Assembly (NCBI GenBank): GCA_965198025.1
Contig: OZ240237.1
Coordinates: 682,001-746,000 of the forward strand
Source: CAYWWM01 sp965198025
GTDB lineage: Bacteria > Acidobacteriota > Terriglobia > 2-12-FULL-54-10
DNA length: 64,000 nt
Direction of reading: 5' to 3'
A program made the position numbers and the translations under genes. The notes beneath the pieces were generated by a model. The model ran no database searches. It was given only the letters and a program-made list of their open reading frames with translations, and was not told the origin of the DNA. Shown one piece after another: positions 28,275 to 36,340 of this stretch (position 1 is the first letter of the stretch; each line of letters begins with the position of its first letter).

Positions 28275-29030
28275 ATGGCGGCAACCTCCGATCTCGAAGC
28301 GCTTCTTTCCGCCGCCGACTCCGTCTGCGTGCTGACCGGCGCCGGAATTTCCCGCGAAAGCGGCGTGCCCACCTTTCGCGGCGAGGACGGTCTTTGGCGC
28401 CGCTATCGCGCCGAGGACCTTGCCACGCCCGAGGCTTTCGCCCGCGACCCGGTCCTTGTTTGGGAATGGTACGCCTGGCGTCGTGAGCTGATCAGCCGGG
28501 CCCGGCCGAACGCCGCCCATCTCGCTCTGGTCTCGATGGAGGAGCGGATCGCATCCCGCCCGAACGGCCGCTTTACGCTCGTCACCCAGAATGTGGACGG
28601 CCTCCATGAGCGCGCCGGCTCGCGCAACGTGCTCCGTCTCCACGGCAGCATCTGGCGTCTGCGCTGCTCCCGCTGCAGCGCCGAGGGCGAGGACCGCCGC
28701 GTTCCGCTCCATCCCCTGCCGCCCCGCTGCGACCGGCCGGGATGCTCCGGTCTGCTGCGCCCGGCGGTTGTCTGGTTTGGTGAATCGCTTCCCGACTACG
28801 AATGGATGCAGGCCGCGCGGGCCGCGGATCACGCCGATGTTTTTCTCGTCGTCGGCACTTCGGCCCTGGTCTATCCCGCCGCGTCGCTGCCCTGGGCGGC
28901 CAAGCGAAGCGGTGCGCGGCTGGTCGAGATCAACCCCGACCCCACGCCGCTCTCCGACCTTGCCGATTGCGTCTTCCGTGGTCCCGCCTCGGAAATCTTG
29001 AGAGCGTTGCGAAACCGGAAGAAAGTGTAG
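28275..29030 (+). CDS. Sir2-family NAD-dependent deacylase (CobB-like)
   Basis: This 251-residue protein has the Sir2 motifs: GAGISRESGVPTFRG (NAD loop), TQNVDGLHERAG and LRLHGSIW (catalytic His). The zinc site is CSRCSAEG ... RCDRPGCSG, and VVGTSALVYPAASLPW with LVEINPDPT is the Rossmann part. WEWYAWRREL places a Tyr (about residue 66) and an Arg (about 69) where class III sirtuins such as SIRT5 and CobB use them to bind succinyl or malonyl groups, so desuccinylase activity is likely. Cytoplasmic. It probably forms a short operon with the aldo/keto reductase. Confidence 0.9.
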   Translation: MAATSDLEALLSAADSVCVLTGAGISRESGVPTFRGEDGLWRRYRAEDLATPEAFARDPVLVWEWYAWRRELISRARPNAAHLALVSMEERIASRPNGRFTLVTQNVDGLHERAGSRNVLRLHGSIWRLRCSRCSAEGEDRRVPLHPLPPRCDRPGCSGLLRPAVVWFGESLPDYEWMQAARAADHADVFLVVGTSALVYPAASLPWAAKRSGARLVEINPDPTPLSDLADCVFRGPASEILRALRNRKKV

Positions 29031-29141
29031 CGGCCGGGGTGAGCACACGGTATTCTAACGGTGCGTGGAACAACTCGATGCTTGCATCATCCCAAGCGAA
29101 GCGAAGGACATCTTCTTTTTCTGACTTCTAACTCCTGATCT

Positions 29142-30317
29142 ATGAAGCTCGCCTATCTTGATTGTTTCTCCGGTGTCAGCGGCGACATGTTCCTGGCCGC
29201 GCTCGTTGCCAACGGCCTCGGCCCGGGCCGGCTCGAAGCCGAGGTCCGCAAGCTCGGCATTGACGTCCGGCTGCGCCGCGAGCAGGTCCGGCGCGGTATG
29301 CTCATGGCGGAGCGGATCGTCGTCGAAGCGCCCCCGCAGCACCATCACCGCCATTACACCGACATTGTCGCCAGCATCGAGGCCGCTCCGCTTTCCCCCT
29401 TGACCCGGCAGCGCGCCCGGGCTGTCTTCGAGCGTCTGGGTCGCGCCGAAGCCAGGATTCATGGTGTCCCGCTCGAGCGCGTTCATTTCCACGAAGTCGG
29501 CGCTCTCGACTCGATGGCCGACATCGTCGGCGCTTGCGCCGGAATCGAATTGCTTGAGATTGACGAGCTGCGCTCGTCGCCGTTGAACGTGGGGGGAGGC
29601 TCCGTGCGCTGTGACCACGGCGCGCTGCCCGTCCCGGCCCCCGCCACGGCGGAGTTGCTGCAGGGAATTCCCGTTTATTCTTCCGGCATCCAGGCCGAGC
29701 TCGTTACCCCCACCGGCGCGGCGCTCGTCTCCGTGCTGGCTTCCGGCTTCGGCCCGCTCCCGCCCATGACGGTCGCATCCTCCGGCTACGGTGCCGGTTC
29801 CCATGACCTCGGCGAGTTCCCCAACGTCCTGCGGCTGTTCGTCGGAACGGCGCAGAAGCCGGAAGTCGGCCTGGAAACACTTCTCCTGGTCGAGGCCAAC
29901 CTCGACGACATGAACCCCCAGCTCGGTGGGTTCTTTGCCGAGCGTGCCTTCGCTGCAGGCGCCCTGGACGTCTTTTTCGCTCCCGTGCAGATGAAGAAGA
30001 ACCGCCCCGGCGTCTTGCTGTCCGTCCTCTGCCGCCCCGAGCAACGCGATACGATCATGGATTTGTTTTTTCAGGAGACCACCACGCTCGGCGTCCGCTG
30101 TCATGAAGTCCTGCGCCGCTCGCTCGCCCGCGAGTCCGTCCCCGTCCGCACGCCCTACGGGGAAGTCCGCGTCAAGGTCTCCCGCTCGAACGGCCGCGTC
30201 GTCAACTGCGCTCCCGAGTATGAGGACTGCCGCCGCCTCGCTGCCCAGGCCGGCGTCCCCCTCAAGACCGTCCTGCAGGAAGCCGCCTTCGCGTTCTGGA
30301 AGGAATCGGGATCGTAG
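29142..30317 (+). CDS. larC: nickel insertion protein LarC
   Basis: This 391-residue protein opens LAYLDCFSGVSGDMFLAAL, the LarC signature, and has a His-rich APPQHHHRHYTDI segment, RIHGVPLERVHFHEVGALDS and MADIVGACAGIELL. Later come VTPTGAALVSVLASGFGPLP and LVEANLDDMNPQLGGFFAER. LarC inserts nickel, using CTP, to finish the nickel-pincer nucleotide cofactor of lactate racemase and related enzymes. In some species larC is split into two frames; here it is one open frame. LarB, LarE and LarA are not in this window, so the cofactor pathway must be completed elsewhere or the gene serves another nickel enzyme. Confidence 0.9.
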   Translation: MKLAYLDCFSGVSGDMFLAALVANGLGPGRLEAEVRKLGIDVRLRREQVRRGMLMAERIVVEAPPQHHHRHYTDIVASIEAAPLSPLTRQRARAVFERLGRAEARIHGVPLERVHFHEVGALDSMADIVGACAGIELLEIDELRSSPLNVGGGSVRCDHGALPVPAPATAELLQGIPVYSSGIQAELVTPTGAALVSVLASGFGPLPPMTVASSGYGAGSHDLGEFPNVLRLFVGTAQKPEVGLETLLLVEANLDDMNPQLGGFFAERAFAAGALDVFFAPVQMKKNRPGVLLSVLCRPEQRDTIMDLFFQETTTLGVRCHEVLRRSLARESVPVRTPYGEVRVKVSRSNGRVVNCAPEYEDCRRLAAQAGVPLKTVLQEAAFAFWKESGS

Positions 30318-30328
30318 AATTGCCGGGA

Positions 30329-30475
30329 CTGTCATCCCCCGGTGCTGTCGACCCCGAGCGCAGCGAGGGGTCTGCTCTTCGCTTGTCCTGAAGGTAGCGA
30401 TCAGGCCTCGTCGGCCTGTCCCCATAGAGCACAGCCCCCAGGGCCTGTGCTCTGTTCTTCATCCCGAGCGATCCC
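30329..30475 (+). repeat. intergenic hairpin-rich repeat
   Basis: This region contains CCCCGAGCGCAGCGAGGGGTC (self-complementary CCCC...GGGG), GCTTGTCCTGAAGGTAGCGA and CCCATAGAGCACAG ... CCTGTGCTCTG. The same modules recur at 31448-31640. CCTGTG(C/T)TCTATGGGG, the reverse complement, also occurs inside the MITE at 6047-6437. No gene is present. Confidence 0.6.
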
Positions 30476-30577
30476 ACCGAACAGGCAATACTTGGTGTAC
30501 GATTGAAATCATGAGGGGGCCCCCGGATTAACCTTGTCACTGAGGATTCGGTTTGTTGCGGCCATGGCGGAGGGACC

Positions 30578-31435
30578 ATGAGTGCGGCGGATCGTTTGCG
30601 TGAGTTGCTGCGGGGACCGGACATTCTGGTCTTGCCCGCGTGTTATGACGCCCTGAGCGCAAGGCTGATCGAACGGGCCGGGTTCCAGGGCTCCTTCATG
30701 AGTGGCTTTGCTGTATCCGCGTCCCGCATCGGCATGCCGGACACGGGCTTGATCTCCTATGCCGAGATGCTTGATCAGGGCCGCAACATCTGCTCGGCTG
30801 TCTCCATCCCGGTCATCGGCGACGGCGACACCGGCTACGGAAACGCCCTCAACGTGCAGCGCACCGTGCGCGGCTACGCTCAGGCCGGTTTCGCCTGCGT
30901 CATGATTGAGGATCAGGTGGCCCCCAAGCGCTGCGGGCACACGGCCGGCAAGCAGACGGTAAGCAGGGACGAAGCCCTGGCGCGCATTCGGGCCGCCGTC
31001 GACGCGCGGAATGACGGAGCGGACATCCTCATCATGGCGCGCACCGACAGCATCGCAACGGAAGGTCTCGGCGAAGCGATCCATCGCTGTCGGGAATTCG
31101 CAGCGCTGGGTGCCGACATCACCTTCGTGGAGGGTCCCCGCAGCGAGCAAGAGATGCTCGCCTGCTGCGAAGCCGTCCCCGGCCCCAAGATGGCCAACAT
31201 GGTCGAGCAGGGAGTGACCCCCAGGCTCAGCCCGCAGAGGTTGCAGGCGATGGGCTTCCGGATTGCTCTGTACCCTCTGACTCTGATGCTCGCGAGCATT
31301 CAGGCCATGGAAGGGGCCTTGGATTCGCTGCGGCGAGGGGAAACGCCGGTGGGGACCGCCGCGTTTCCTCATCTGCGCGACATTGTGGGTTTCCCGGAAT
31401 ACAACGAGGTCGCCAAACGCTATGCCGGCAGCTGA
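30578..31435 (+). CDS. isocitrate lyase/PEP mutase family protein (PrpB-like)
   Basis: This 285-residue TIM-barrel enzyme shows MSGFAVSASRIGMPDTGLIS, the metal-binding GDGDTGYGNALNVQRTV (DxDxGYG), MIEDQVAPKRCGH (KRCGH catalytic Cys loop) and ILIMARTDSIATEGL. The C-terminus reads GTAAFPHLRDIVGFPEYNEV. The family includes 2-methylisocitrate lyase, oxaloacetate decarboxylase and carboxyphosphonoenolpyruvate mutase; the KRCGH loop favours a lyase such as PrpB. No methylcitrate-cycle partner lies next to it. GGAGGG is close to the ATG. Confidence 0.88.
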   Translation: MSAADRLRELLRGPDILVLPACYDALSARLIERAGFQGSFMSGFAVSASRIGMPDTGLISYAEMLDQGRNICSAVSIPVIGDGDTGYGNALNVQRTVRGYAQAGFACVMIEDQVAPKRCGHTAGKQTVSRDEALARIRAAVDARNDGADILIMARTDSIATEGLGEAIHRCREFAALGADITFVEGPRSEQEMLACCEAVPGPKMANMVEQGVTPRLSPQRLQAMGFRIALYPLTLMLASIQAMEGALDSLRRGETPVGTAAFPHLRDIVGFPEYNEVAKRYAGS

Positions 31436-31447
31436 TCCCCGGATGTT

Positions 31448-31640
31448 GCCGGCACTGTCATCCCGAGCGGCTTGTCCCGCCTGTCCCGAGATCTGCTGAG
31501 GGAAGCGCAGTCGAGCACGAAACGACATATCGATGTCGTTTCGCTCGAGTGGTCTGCTCCTCGCTTGTCCTGAAGGTAGCGACAGGCCTCCGGCCTGTCT
31601 CCATAGAGCACAGGCCACCAGGGCCTGTGTTCTGTTCACG
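31448..31640 (+). repeat. intergenic repeat with a perfect 11-bp hairpin
   Basis: This is another TCATCCCGAGCGGCTTGTCC copy. It contains CGAAACGACAT-ATCG-ATGTCGTTTCG (31518-31543, perfect 11-bp stem) and GACAGGCC-TCC-GGCCTGTC near 31581-31599. The first hairpin recurs exactly at 33018-33043. No gene. Confidence 0.65.
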
Positions 31641-31701
31641 TCCTTCTTCCTCCGATGTCCCGGCGATCTGGAATGGTATGCCGTAGGTCCTTGAGTAAGC
31701 G

Positions 31702-32034
31702 CTAACTTCGGAGCAGCCCCAGTGCAACCATCAGTGCGTCGTCGAGGCACTTGAGCTTGGCGGCGTCGAGGCTCCCGACGAACTGAGTCAACTGTGACTT
31801 CTGCAAGCTAACCAACTCGTCGCAGTGTACGCTGCTATCTTGTCGCAGTCCCTCGTTCAGTCCGACATCGACTTGCGTTGCGAGTCCGTGGCGAGCCGAG
31901 TACACCGGCGCACAGATGACCGTCGAGAACCGCGAATCAATCAGCGCCTGTCGGCTGACTATGACGAACACGCGAAAGCGCTTCGGATCGCGCACGGGAG
32001 GCCTCGCGACCCGGTAGAGCTCTCCGCGCCTCAC
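31702..32034 (-). CDS. MazF/PemK-type endoribonuclease toxin
   Basis: This 110-residue protein opens MRRGELYRVARPPVRDPKRF and continues RVFVIVSRQALIDSRFSTVI, the MazF/PemK beta-barrel core. HCDELVSLQKSQLTQFVGSL fits the dimer and substrate region. MazF toxins cut single-stranded mRNA at short sequences; specificity cannot be read here. The GTG start overlaps the antitoxin stop (GTGA), so the pair is coupled. Length and motifs look intact. Confidence 0.85.
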   Translation of the reverse strand: MRRGELYRVARPPVRDPKRFRVFVIVSRQALIDSRFSTVICAPVYSARHGLATQVDVGLNEGLRQDSSVHCDELVSLQKSQLTQFVGSLDAAKLKCLDDALMVALGLLRS

Positions 32035-32261
32035 GTTTCCACCTGATAGCCTAGGACATCGACAGCTTCTTTGTTGAGTTCATCGGCGTGCGCGTTGATG
32101 ATGTTGCGGTCCCGATTGTCGACCGCGGTTCGTTCTCGCACGGCGAGGCTTTGACGAAGCAGCCGCTCAATTGCCTGGGATCGGCTTTCTCCTTCGCGGG
32201 CGACCTTTTCAATAGCTACCACCACCTCTTTCGCAAGTGTGATTGATGTCTTCATTTTCAT
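32031..32261 (-). CDS. ribbon-helix-helix antitoxin of the MazF pair
   Basis: This protein of about 76 residues begins KMKTSITLAKEVVVAIEKVA followed by REGESRSQAIERLL, a ribbon-helix-helix (CopG/MetJ-like) domain. The C-terminal tail (NAHADELNKEAVDVLGYQ) would bind the toxin. ATG 32261 is taken because the RHH begins there; the ORF could start at 32279. Antitoxin-first order with a 4-bp overlap is standard. The RHH domain presumably represses the operon at AT-rich sequence just upstream. Confidence 0.82.
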   Translation of the reverse strand: MKMKTSITLAKEVVVAIEKVAREGESRSQAIERLLRQSLAVRERTAVDNRDRNIINAHADELNKEAVDVLGYQVET

Positions 32262-32284
32262 ACCACAATTATACTCCATATAGA

Positions 32285-32609
32285 CTCTGCTTGACCTTCT
32301 CTCGCAATTGCTACCACTTCGAAGTTGAAAGAATCAGCTCTCAGAGGCCCTTTGTTTCGGACTGGCGGAGCTCGGAAGAGTCTCCCGGTGAAGACAGAGC
32401 GGACTGACGGCTCAATGGGCACTTCAGGGCCAGCTCGTCCAACTCGGGATTCCAATCGAGACGGAGAGGATTGAAGGAGGAACGAGGAGCGAGCTTCGAG
32501 AGCAGGTGGATACCATCAAGCGCTGGTATAGCAACGACCGGATCGCTTCGACAACAAGCTGCGCAGCTCGTAGAGCATGGCTGTGAAAGCAACCACCGTC
32601 AAGAAACCG
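32285..32609. other. intergenic region, no gene recognised
   Basis: Reading frames on both strands have no recognisable motif and unnatural composition. The region separates MazEF from the truncated zinc-finger ORF. Nothing structural was noticed. Confidence 0.4.
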
Positions 32610-32843
32610 TCAGAAAACTCGCCCATCAAGCGGGTTAGCCGTAGGCGTTGTGAGCGAAAGCAGATGCCCCAAAACCGTGTAATTGCAAGAAAGGAAAGAG
32701 TTGGGAGAAAACCTTGGAAGACGCCTGCCTGCTTCCGAGTATGGCATGATCTGTTCGTGCTTTGCCCGCCAGTGGGCATCGATGCCGTCCCAACCATTGC
32801 CTTGGAACACATGACCGCATACTGGGCATGCCTTCTTGGACAT
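32610..32843 (-). pseudogene. zinc-finger small ORF, copy 1, altered C-terminus
   Basis: From ATG 32843 the frame reads SKKACPVCGHVFQGNGWDGI then DAHWRAKHEQIMPYSEA, a CxxC ... HxxxxH zinc-finger-like block of a small conserved family. After MPYSEA it departs from the intact copy (37870-38043), which continues WPLIQTGDYECQDS, and instead runs through 30 or more unrelated residues to 32610. The change coincides with the end of the 203-bp repeat at 32731. It is probably a truncated duplicate. Confidence 0.6.
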
Positions 32844-32933
32844 GCTTTGAATGTCGAACGGCCAGCCGGTCCGGTTCAAGGTCCCTGAGCTTGAACCGGC
32901 ACCACAAACCGACCCTTGGCAAACTTGGAGCCG
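32731..32933 (+). repeat. 203-bp direct repeat, copy 1
   Basis: This copy is nearly identical to 37931-38134 in the same orientation (both begin GCTTCCGAGTATGGCATGAT and end CTTGGAGCCG; scattered substitutions only). It holds the 5' part of the zinc-finger ORF and a 10-bp hairpin, CCGGTTCAAG ... CTTGAACCGG (32871-32899). The two copies bracket 5.4 kb that includes IS256, an F420-type gene and the retron-like cassette. Confidence 0.85.
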
Positions 32934-32940
32934 CACTTAC

Positions 32941-33120
32941 CATACCCCCGGCACTGTCATCCCGGAGCGGCTTGTCCCGCCTGTCCCGAGATCTGCTGAG
33001 GGGAGCCCAGCCGAGGACGAAACGACATATCGATGTCGTTTCGCTCCAGGGACCTGCTCTACTACTAGCTGTGTCATCCCGAGGAGCGAAGCGACGAGAG
33101 ATCTGTTCGTAATGTTGTGG
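32941..33120 (+). repeat. intergenic TCATCCCG repeat beside IS256
   Basis: CCCCCGGCACTGTCATCCCG starts at 32941, followed by the CGAAACGACAT-ATCG-ATGTCGTTTCG hairpin (33018-33043) and a second TCATCCCGAGGAGCGAAGCGA. A 35-bp part (CCGCACTTACCATACCCCCG...) is repeated at 34594 on the far side of the IS256 copy. Confidence 0.6.
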
Positions 33121-33144
33121 TCGGCGCCGAGCGGCTGAGATTGC

Positions 33145-34568
33145 CCGGAATTCCGTTGAAAGTCAGCGACCCTCGGTGTAGCTAGACTACGCGGCGGCCG
33201 CTTCGTTGGCAACTGGTTTTCGGGAAACGGTATTGGCCAAGGAGGCCAGCAGCAGCGGAATCTCGCGGAACCCTCGGATCTTGCGGAACTGCCTCTCGGC
33301 CACCAGCAGTCCCGATCCCACCCAGCGTTCGATCTGGTCTCCCGGGCGCCAGCGCTTCACGTTGCGGCAAACCGTCTCGACGATCGAGAACGCCGACTCG
33401 ATCACATTGGTGCTGGCGAGGGACCGCCGCAGCTTCGGCGGCACACCCAAACGATGCACCGTGAGCGTCTCTTCCATCCCTTCGCCCAGACTCCGGGCGG
33501 CGCTCGGATTCAGGTCCATCAGCTCTCGATGCAGTTTCTCCAGTGCTCGCTTGGCCTCGGCGTATTCGGCCATCCCGTAGGCGTTTTGCAGTTTTCTCTT
33601 CACCGCCTGACGATGTTCTTCTGGCAGGTGGTCGAGCACGTTGCGCCGCTTGTGGACCTGGCAGCGCTGGATGCAGGCGGCTTGGCCCGCATGACGGCGC
33701 ACCGCCGCAGCCAGCGCCTTACTGCCATCCAGCACATACAGCCGTGGCACGCCGAAGTCCAGGCCGCGACTGGCCAGATCACTGAGCAGCTCGCTGACCA
33801 CCGTGGCGTTCTCGGTTGCTCCCTCGCGCAGCCCCAACACCGTTTTGTGCCCGTCCCAGCCGATCCCCAGCGCCACCATCATCTGGCGGTCCCGGAACGG
33901 CGTGCCGTCGAGCAGCACGACGCAGAGCCGCAACTGGCCCAGCGGCCGCTCCAGCAACTCCCGCAACTTCTCCCGGCTGGCCTCGACGAAGTTCTCGCTC
34001 ACCGCCGACTTCTCGATCCCGTAGGCTTGCTGAAACTCTTTCACCACCGCGCCGTAGTTCCGCGTCGAGAGCCCCCGCATCATCGTGTCCCACACCGACC
34101 GCTCGAGCGGCGCGCTCCGCTGGAACAGCTCATAACTTCCTAGCCGCTGCTCGCGGTTCTGCTGGTTCCGCAGACGGGTTCTGCGGATCGGCACCTTTTG
34201 CCCGTCCACCACGCAGTAACCCGCTTCCTTCCCCCAGCGGTGAGCGCGACGGCCCACGTGTTGCTGATGTCGCTCTCCGGCTAGCTGCCGCACTTCCTCT
34301 TCCATCACCAGGTTCATCAACGCCAGCCCGGCCTCCCGCAGAAGGTGTCCCACGCCTTCTTGCAGCAGGCTCACCACCTCGGCCAGCGGCAGGAGCATCT
34401 GAATGTTCGGGTTTTTCTCGGCCGCCCAGCGGCGAAAACTCTGCACCGCACGATGGCCTTCGATCTGGTATCTTCTCTTCATAGCGACTCTCTCCTTTTC
34501 TTGGCAGAAAATGACCCCCGGCACAGTATCGCCGGGGTTGAGAGTCGCTACTTTCTACGAATTAACGG
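33145..34568 (-). mobile_element. IS256-family insertion sequence
   Basis: Approximate ends come from imperfect inverted repeats. The left end reads CCGGAATTCCGTTGAAAGTC then AGCGACCCTC. The right end, inverted, reads CCGTTAATTCGTAGAAAGTA then GCGACTCTC. It encodes one intact transposase on the minus strand. I could not see a clear 8-9 bp target duplication, so the tips are uncertain by a few bases. The flanking 35-bp sequence at 32931 and 34594 is a direct repeat larger than a normal target duplication. Confidence 0.8.
33187..34482 (-). CDS. IS256-family (mutator-type) transposase
   Basis: This protein of about 431 residues shows the Transposase_mut signature: VVLLDGTPFRDRQMMVALGI (first Asp), LYVLDGSKALAAAVRRH (second Asp) and QRCQVHKRRNVLDHLPEEHR (CxxH zinc region). 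A Glu of the SLGEGMEETL or LASTNVIESAFS blocks completes the DDE. RTRLRNQQNREQRLGSYELF is the N-terminal DNA-binding part. ATG 34482 is favoured because MKRRYQIEGH begins there; AGGAGAG sits upstream. No lesion is visible, so it may be active. Confidence 0.9.
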   Translation of the reverse strand: MKRRYQIEGHRAVQSFRRWAAEKNPNIQMLLPLAEVVSLLQEGVGHLLREAGLALMNLVMEEEVRQLAGERHQQHVGRRAHRWGKEAGYCVVDGQKVPIRRTRLRNQQNREQRLGSYELFQRSAPLERSVWDTMMRGLSTRNYGAVVKEFQQAYGIEKSAVSENFVEASREKLRELLERPLGQLRLCVVLLDGTPFRDRQMMVALGIGWDGHKTVLGLREGATENATVVSELLSDLASRGLDFGVPRLYVLDGSKALAAAVRRHAGQAACIQRCQVHKRRNVLDHLPEEHRQAVKRKLQNAYGMAEYAEAKRALEKLHRELMDLNPSAARSLGEGMEETLTVHRLGVPPKLRRSLASTNVIESAFSIVETVCRNVKRWRPGDQIERWVGSGLLVAERQFRKIRGFREIPLLLASLANTVSRKPVANEAAAA

Positions 34569-34747
34569 ACATCCTCGAGCGGCTGCAACCATGCCGCACT
34601 TACCATACCCCCGGCACTGTCATCCCGAGCGAAAAGAAGACCAAGGTAAACACTTGTATTCCTTATTGTATGGCATAGCAATCGGCCTCAATACTGCGCC
34701 CTGCGAACAGTTGTTTAGCGGCAAGGCCACTTATGGAGGATGAATTA

Positions 34748-35017
34748 ATGGAGACCGGAACTGAAGCTGAACATCTTCGTGAGAAGCTGGTTGAGCTGTT
34801 AGTAGGTAAGGAGTATATTCTGACACCTGAGATCGCGCAGGCCTTCACCACCTTGCGGGAAGCGAGGGTGTTGATGGAGGGATGGCGACGGGAGTATAAC
34901 AAAGATCGCCCGCACAGCGCGTTGAGCTACCGGCCGCCAGCCCCGGAAACGATCTTGCCGTTACCGCCGGGTTCCGCTCCGCTCCACCCGGCTGTAACGG
35001 CGTATGGACTAACATAA
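34748..35017 (+). pseudogene. methyltransferase N-terminus fused to IS3-type transposase tail
   Basis: ATG 34748 with GGAGG upstream opens LREKLVELLVGKEYILTPEI then AQAFTT, resembling the N-terminus of a protein-isoaspartate-type methyltransferase. From about 34852 the frame continues, still open, as LREARVLMEGWRREYNKDRP then HSALSYRPPAPETILP, the C-terminal end of IS3-family transposases (YNxxRPHSxLxYxxPA). GTATGGACTAACATAAAAAG after the stop resembles an IS3-type end. The chimera has neither a methyltransferase nor a transposase active site and is recombination debris. Confidence 0.7.
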
Positions 35018-35046
35018 AAAGTGGACCAACAACCCGGGGGAGGTCA

Positions 35047-35481
35047 ATGGCGAAACGTCTGTTGATTCACGTGTTCTCCATGATCCACCGAGTGTTATAC
35101 CAGCTATCGAGGGGAAGCATGGGCACCCACATGGTAGGACCGGTTCTTCTTCTGACTACTGTGGGTAGAAAGAGTGGCCAGTTTCGCACCACTCCGCTTC
35201 TGTACCTTGCATACGAAGAGAATTGGGTTGTGGCGGCTTCGTATGGAGGAGATGATCGGCATCCTGCATGGTGGCTGAATCTCAAGGTCAATCCGGCTGC
35301 CCGTGTTCAAATCAAGCGTATTGTCCGACAGGTTCGGACCAGGGAAGCCACAGAGGTTGAGAGAAGTCTACTGTGGCCCCGCTTCGTAAATATGTTTTCC
35401 GGCTACGAGGATTACCGGCAGCGAACTGAAAGGAAAATACCCATCGTGATTCTAGAACCTGAAGCCTGCGAGAGCCATTGA
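35047..35481 (+). CDS. F420-dependent nitroreductase-family (DUF385) protein
   Basis: This 144-residue protein contains LLLTTVGRKSGQFRTTPLLY and YGGDDRHPAWWLNLKVNPAA, the conserved blocks of the deazaflavin-dependent nitroreductase (Ddn/DUF385) family. The split-barrel fold binds F420 (or F420-like flavin) around the G-R-K-S-G motif. Members reduce quinones, nitro compounds or aflatoxin-like substrates; the role here is unknown. The gene lies inside the repeat-bounded accessory block, so it may have been acquired. GGGGGAGG upstream of the ATG is a good ribosome-binding site. Confidence 0.85.
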   Translation: MAKRLLIHVFSMIHRVLYQLSRGSMGTHMVGPVLLLTTVGRKSGQFRTTPLLYLAYEENWVVAASYGGDDRHPAWWLNLKVNPAARVQIKRIVRQVRTREATEVERSLLWPRFVNMFSGYEDYRQRTERKIPIVILEPEACESH

Positions 35482-35943
35482 GTGTGCAAGAGACAAGGAA
35501 TTACTCCTCTAACGTCGAATGCCTGACCGACTGTCTTGCTTTTTTGTGCGCTGATTAAGCCAGTTTAAGCGGAGTCCGCCGGCCGGCCCCCAATCAGCCA
35601 GCACGGGACCAGCTTCATTTCCGCATCCAATTCAACCCCAATGCTTCGGCGCGCAGCGGTGTCTGACGAATCTGGCTTCGGGAGTGGTGGCAACGGGTCG
35701 CGAGGACTTCTGGAAGGGCGGTTCTGAGCCGATGGCCCTCTCGGAGAAAAATCGTGCTCGGTGGGACGCGGATGAGTGTCTATTTTCAATCGTCGGAGGG
35801 GCCAATATGGAAATTCCGGTTAAGAAACTTCCACACTGCCGTAGGCCCAAGCGGAGCGCACGCGGAGCGACATTCCTGATTGATTCTTTTGCCTTGGCAA
35901 AAAATGCCGATCTATTCCAGGAAAGTCACCAGAAATGACTATA
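35482..35943. other. intergenic region, no gene recognised
   Basis: There are reading frames on both strands (for example plus 35684-35938) but no recognisable motif, and none has a good ribosome-binding site. Possibly the decayed end of an insertion sequence. Base composition becomes less GC-rich toward the retron-like cassette. Confidence 0.35.
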
Positions 35944-35950
35944 AGACACT

Positions 35951-36227
35951 TGACATGACCCATGCTGTGTGGTAAATGTATTGAGGGTCATCGTTACGAT
36001 GATTCTGAGATCTTTGACAAACTGCAGACCTTCTGCCGGACATGCGTTTCCAAAGGGCTCCTTTTTGGGAGCTCGCAGCCTGGGGGTGAAAGTCCACAGG
36101 TGCTAACGGACGTGGAGGGAACTGTCTCCACGTCACGGCTGGCATGAGAATGTCGGTCCTCGATTGTTTCTGAGGCCCGTAGGTCGGATGCGTGATGTGG
36201 ATGTCCGTGTTAGTAGACTTCATGTCA
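35951..36227 (+). ncRNA. candidate retron msr-msd RNA (structured leader)
   Basis: TGACATGA (35951-35958) and TCATGTCA (36220-36227) are perfectly complementary. Past one mismatch, CAC (35947-35949) pairs with GTG (36229-36231), giving 11 pairs over 12 positions, like the a1/a2 arms that close retron RNAs. In between lie several hairpins: TCATCG-TTA-CGATGA near 35989-36003, GGCTCC-TTTTT-GGGAGC near 36057-36073, and GACGTGGAG ... CTCCACGTC (36109-36134, perfect 9-bp stem). It precedes a small ORF, an XRE gene and a reverse transcriptase on the same strand. GGGTGAAAGTCC near 36085 also occurs in group II introns, but no domain V was found. A conserved priming guanosine could not be assigned. 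Confidence 0.45.
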
Positions 36228-36280
36228 TGTGATGATGTGCGCGGCACTTTGAAAATGGGTTGCTTCGGCCTGATGTTGTT

Positions 36281-36329
36281 CCTTCTCGGATGCGCTACTA
36301 CGGCACGGCGTTTACAAACGCCGAGAAGG
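36281..36329 (+). promoter_or_regulatory. hairpin masking a ribosome-binding site
   Basis: CCTTCTCGG (36281-36289) is perfectly complementary to CCGAGAAGG (36321-36329), whose last four bases belong to the AAGGAGG of the next gene. Inside the loop GGCGTTT-AC-AAACGCC (36307-36322) is a second perfect inverted repeat that could serve as an operator for the XRE protein. The two stems share bases 36321-36322 and are partly exclusive, so a switch is possible. Confidence 0.5.
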
Positions 36330-36340
36330 AGGTACCTGTA

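Noticed and set aside
33145..34568. Composite transposon bounded by IS256
   Set aside because: Only one IS256 copy is present. The nearby 35-bp direct repeats (32931, 34594) belong to the intergenic repeat family rather than to a second IS.
35951..36340. Group II intron catalytic RNA
   Set aside because: GGGTGAAAGTCC resembles an intron motif, but no GUGYG 5' end or domain V was found, and the RT lacks maturase and endonuclease domains.
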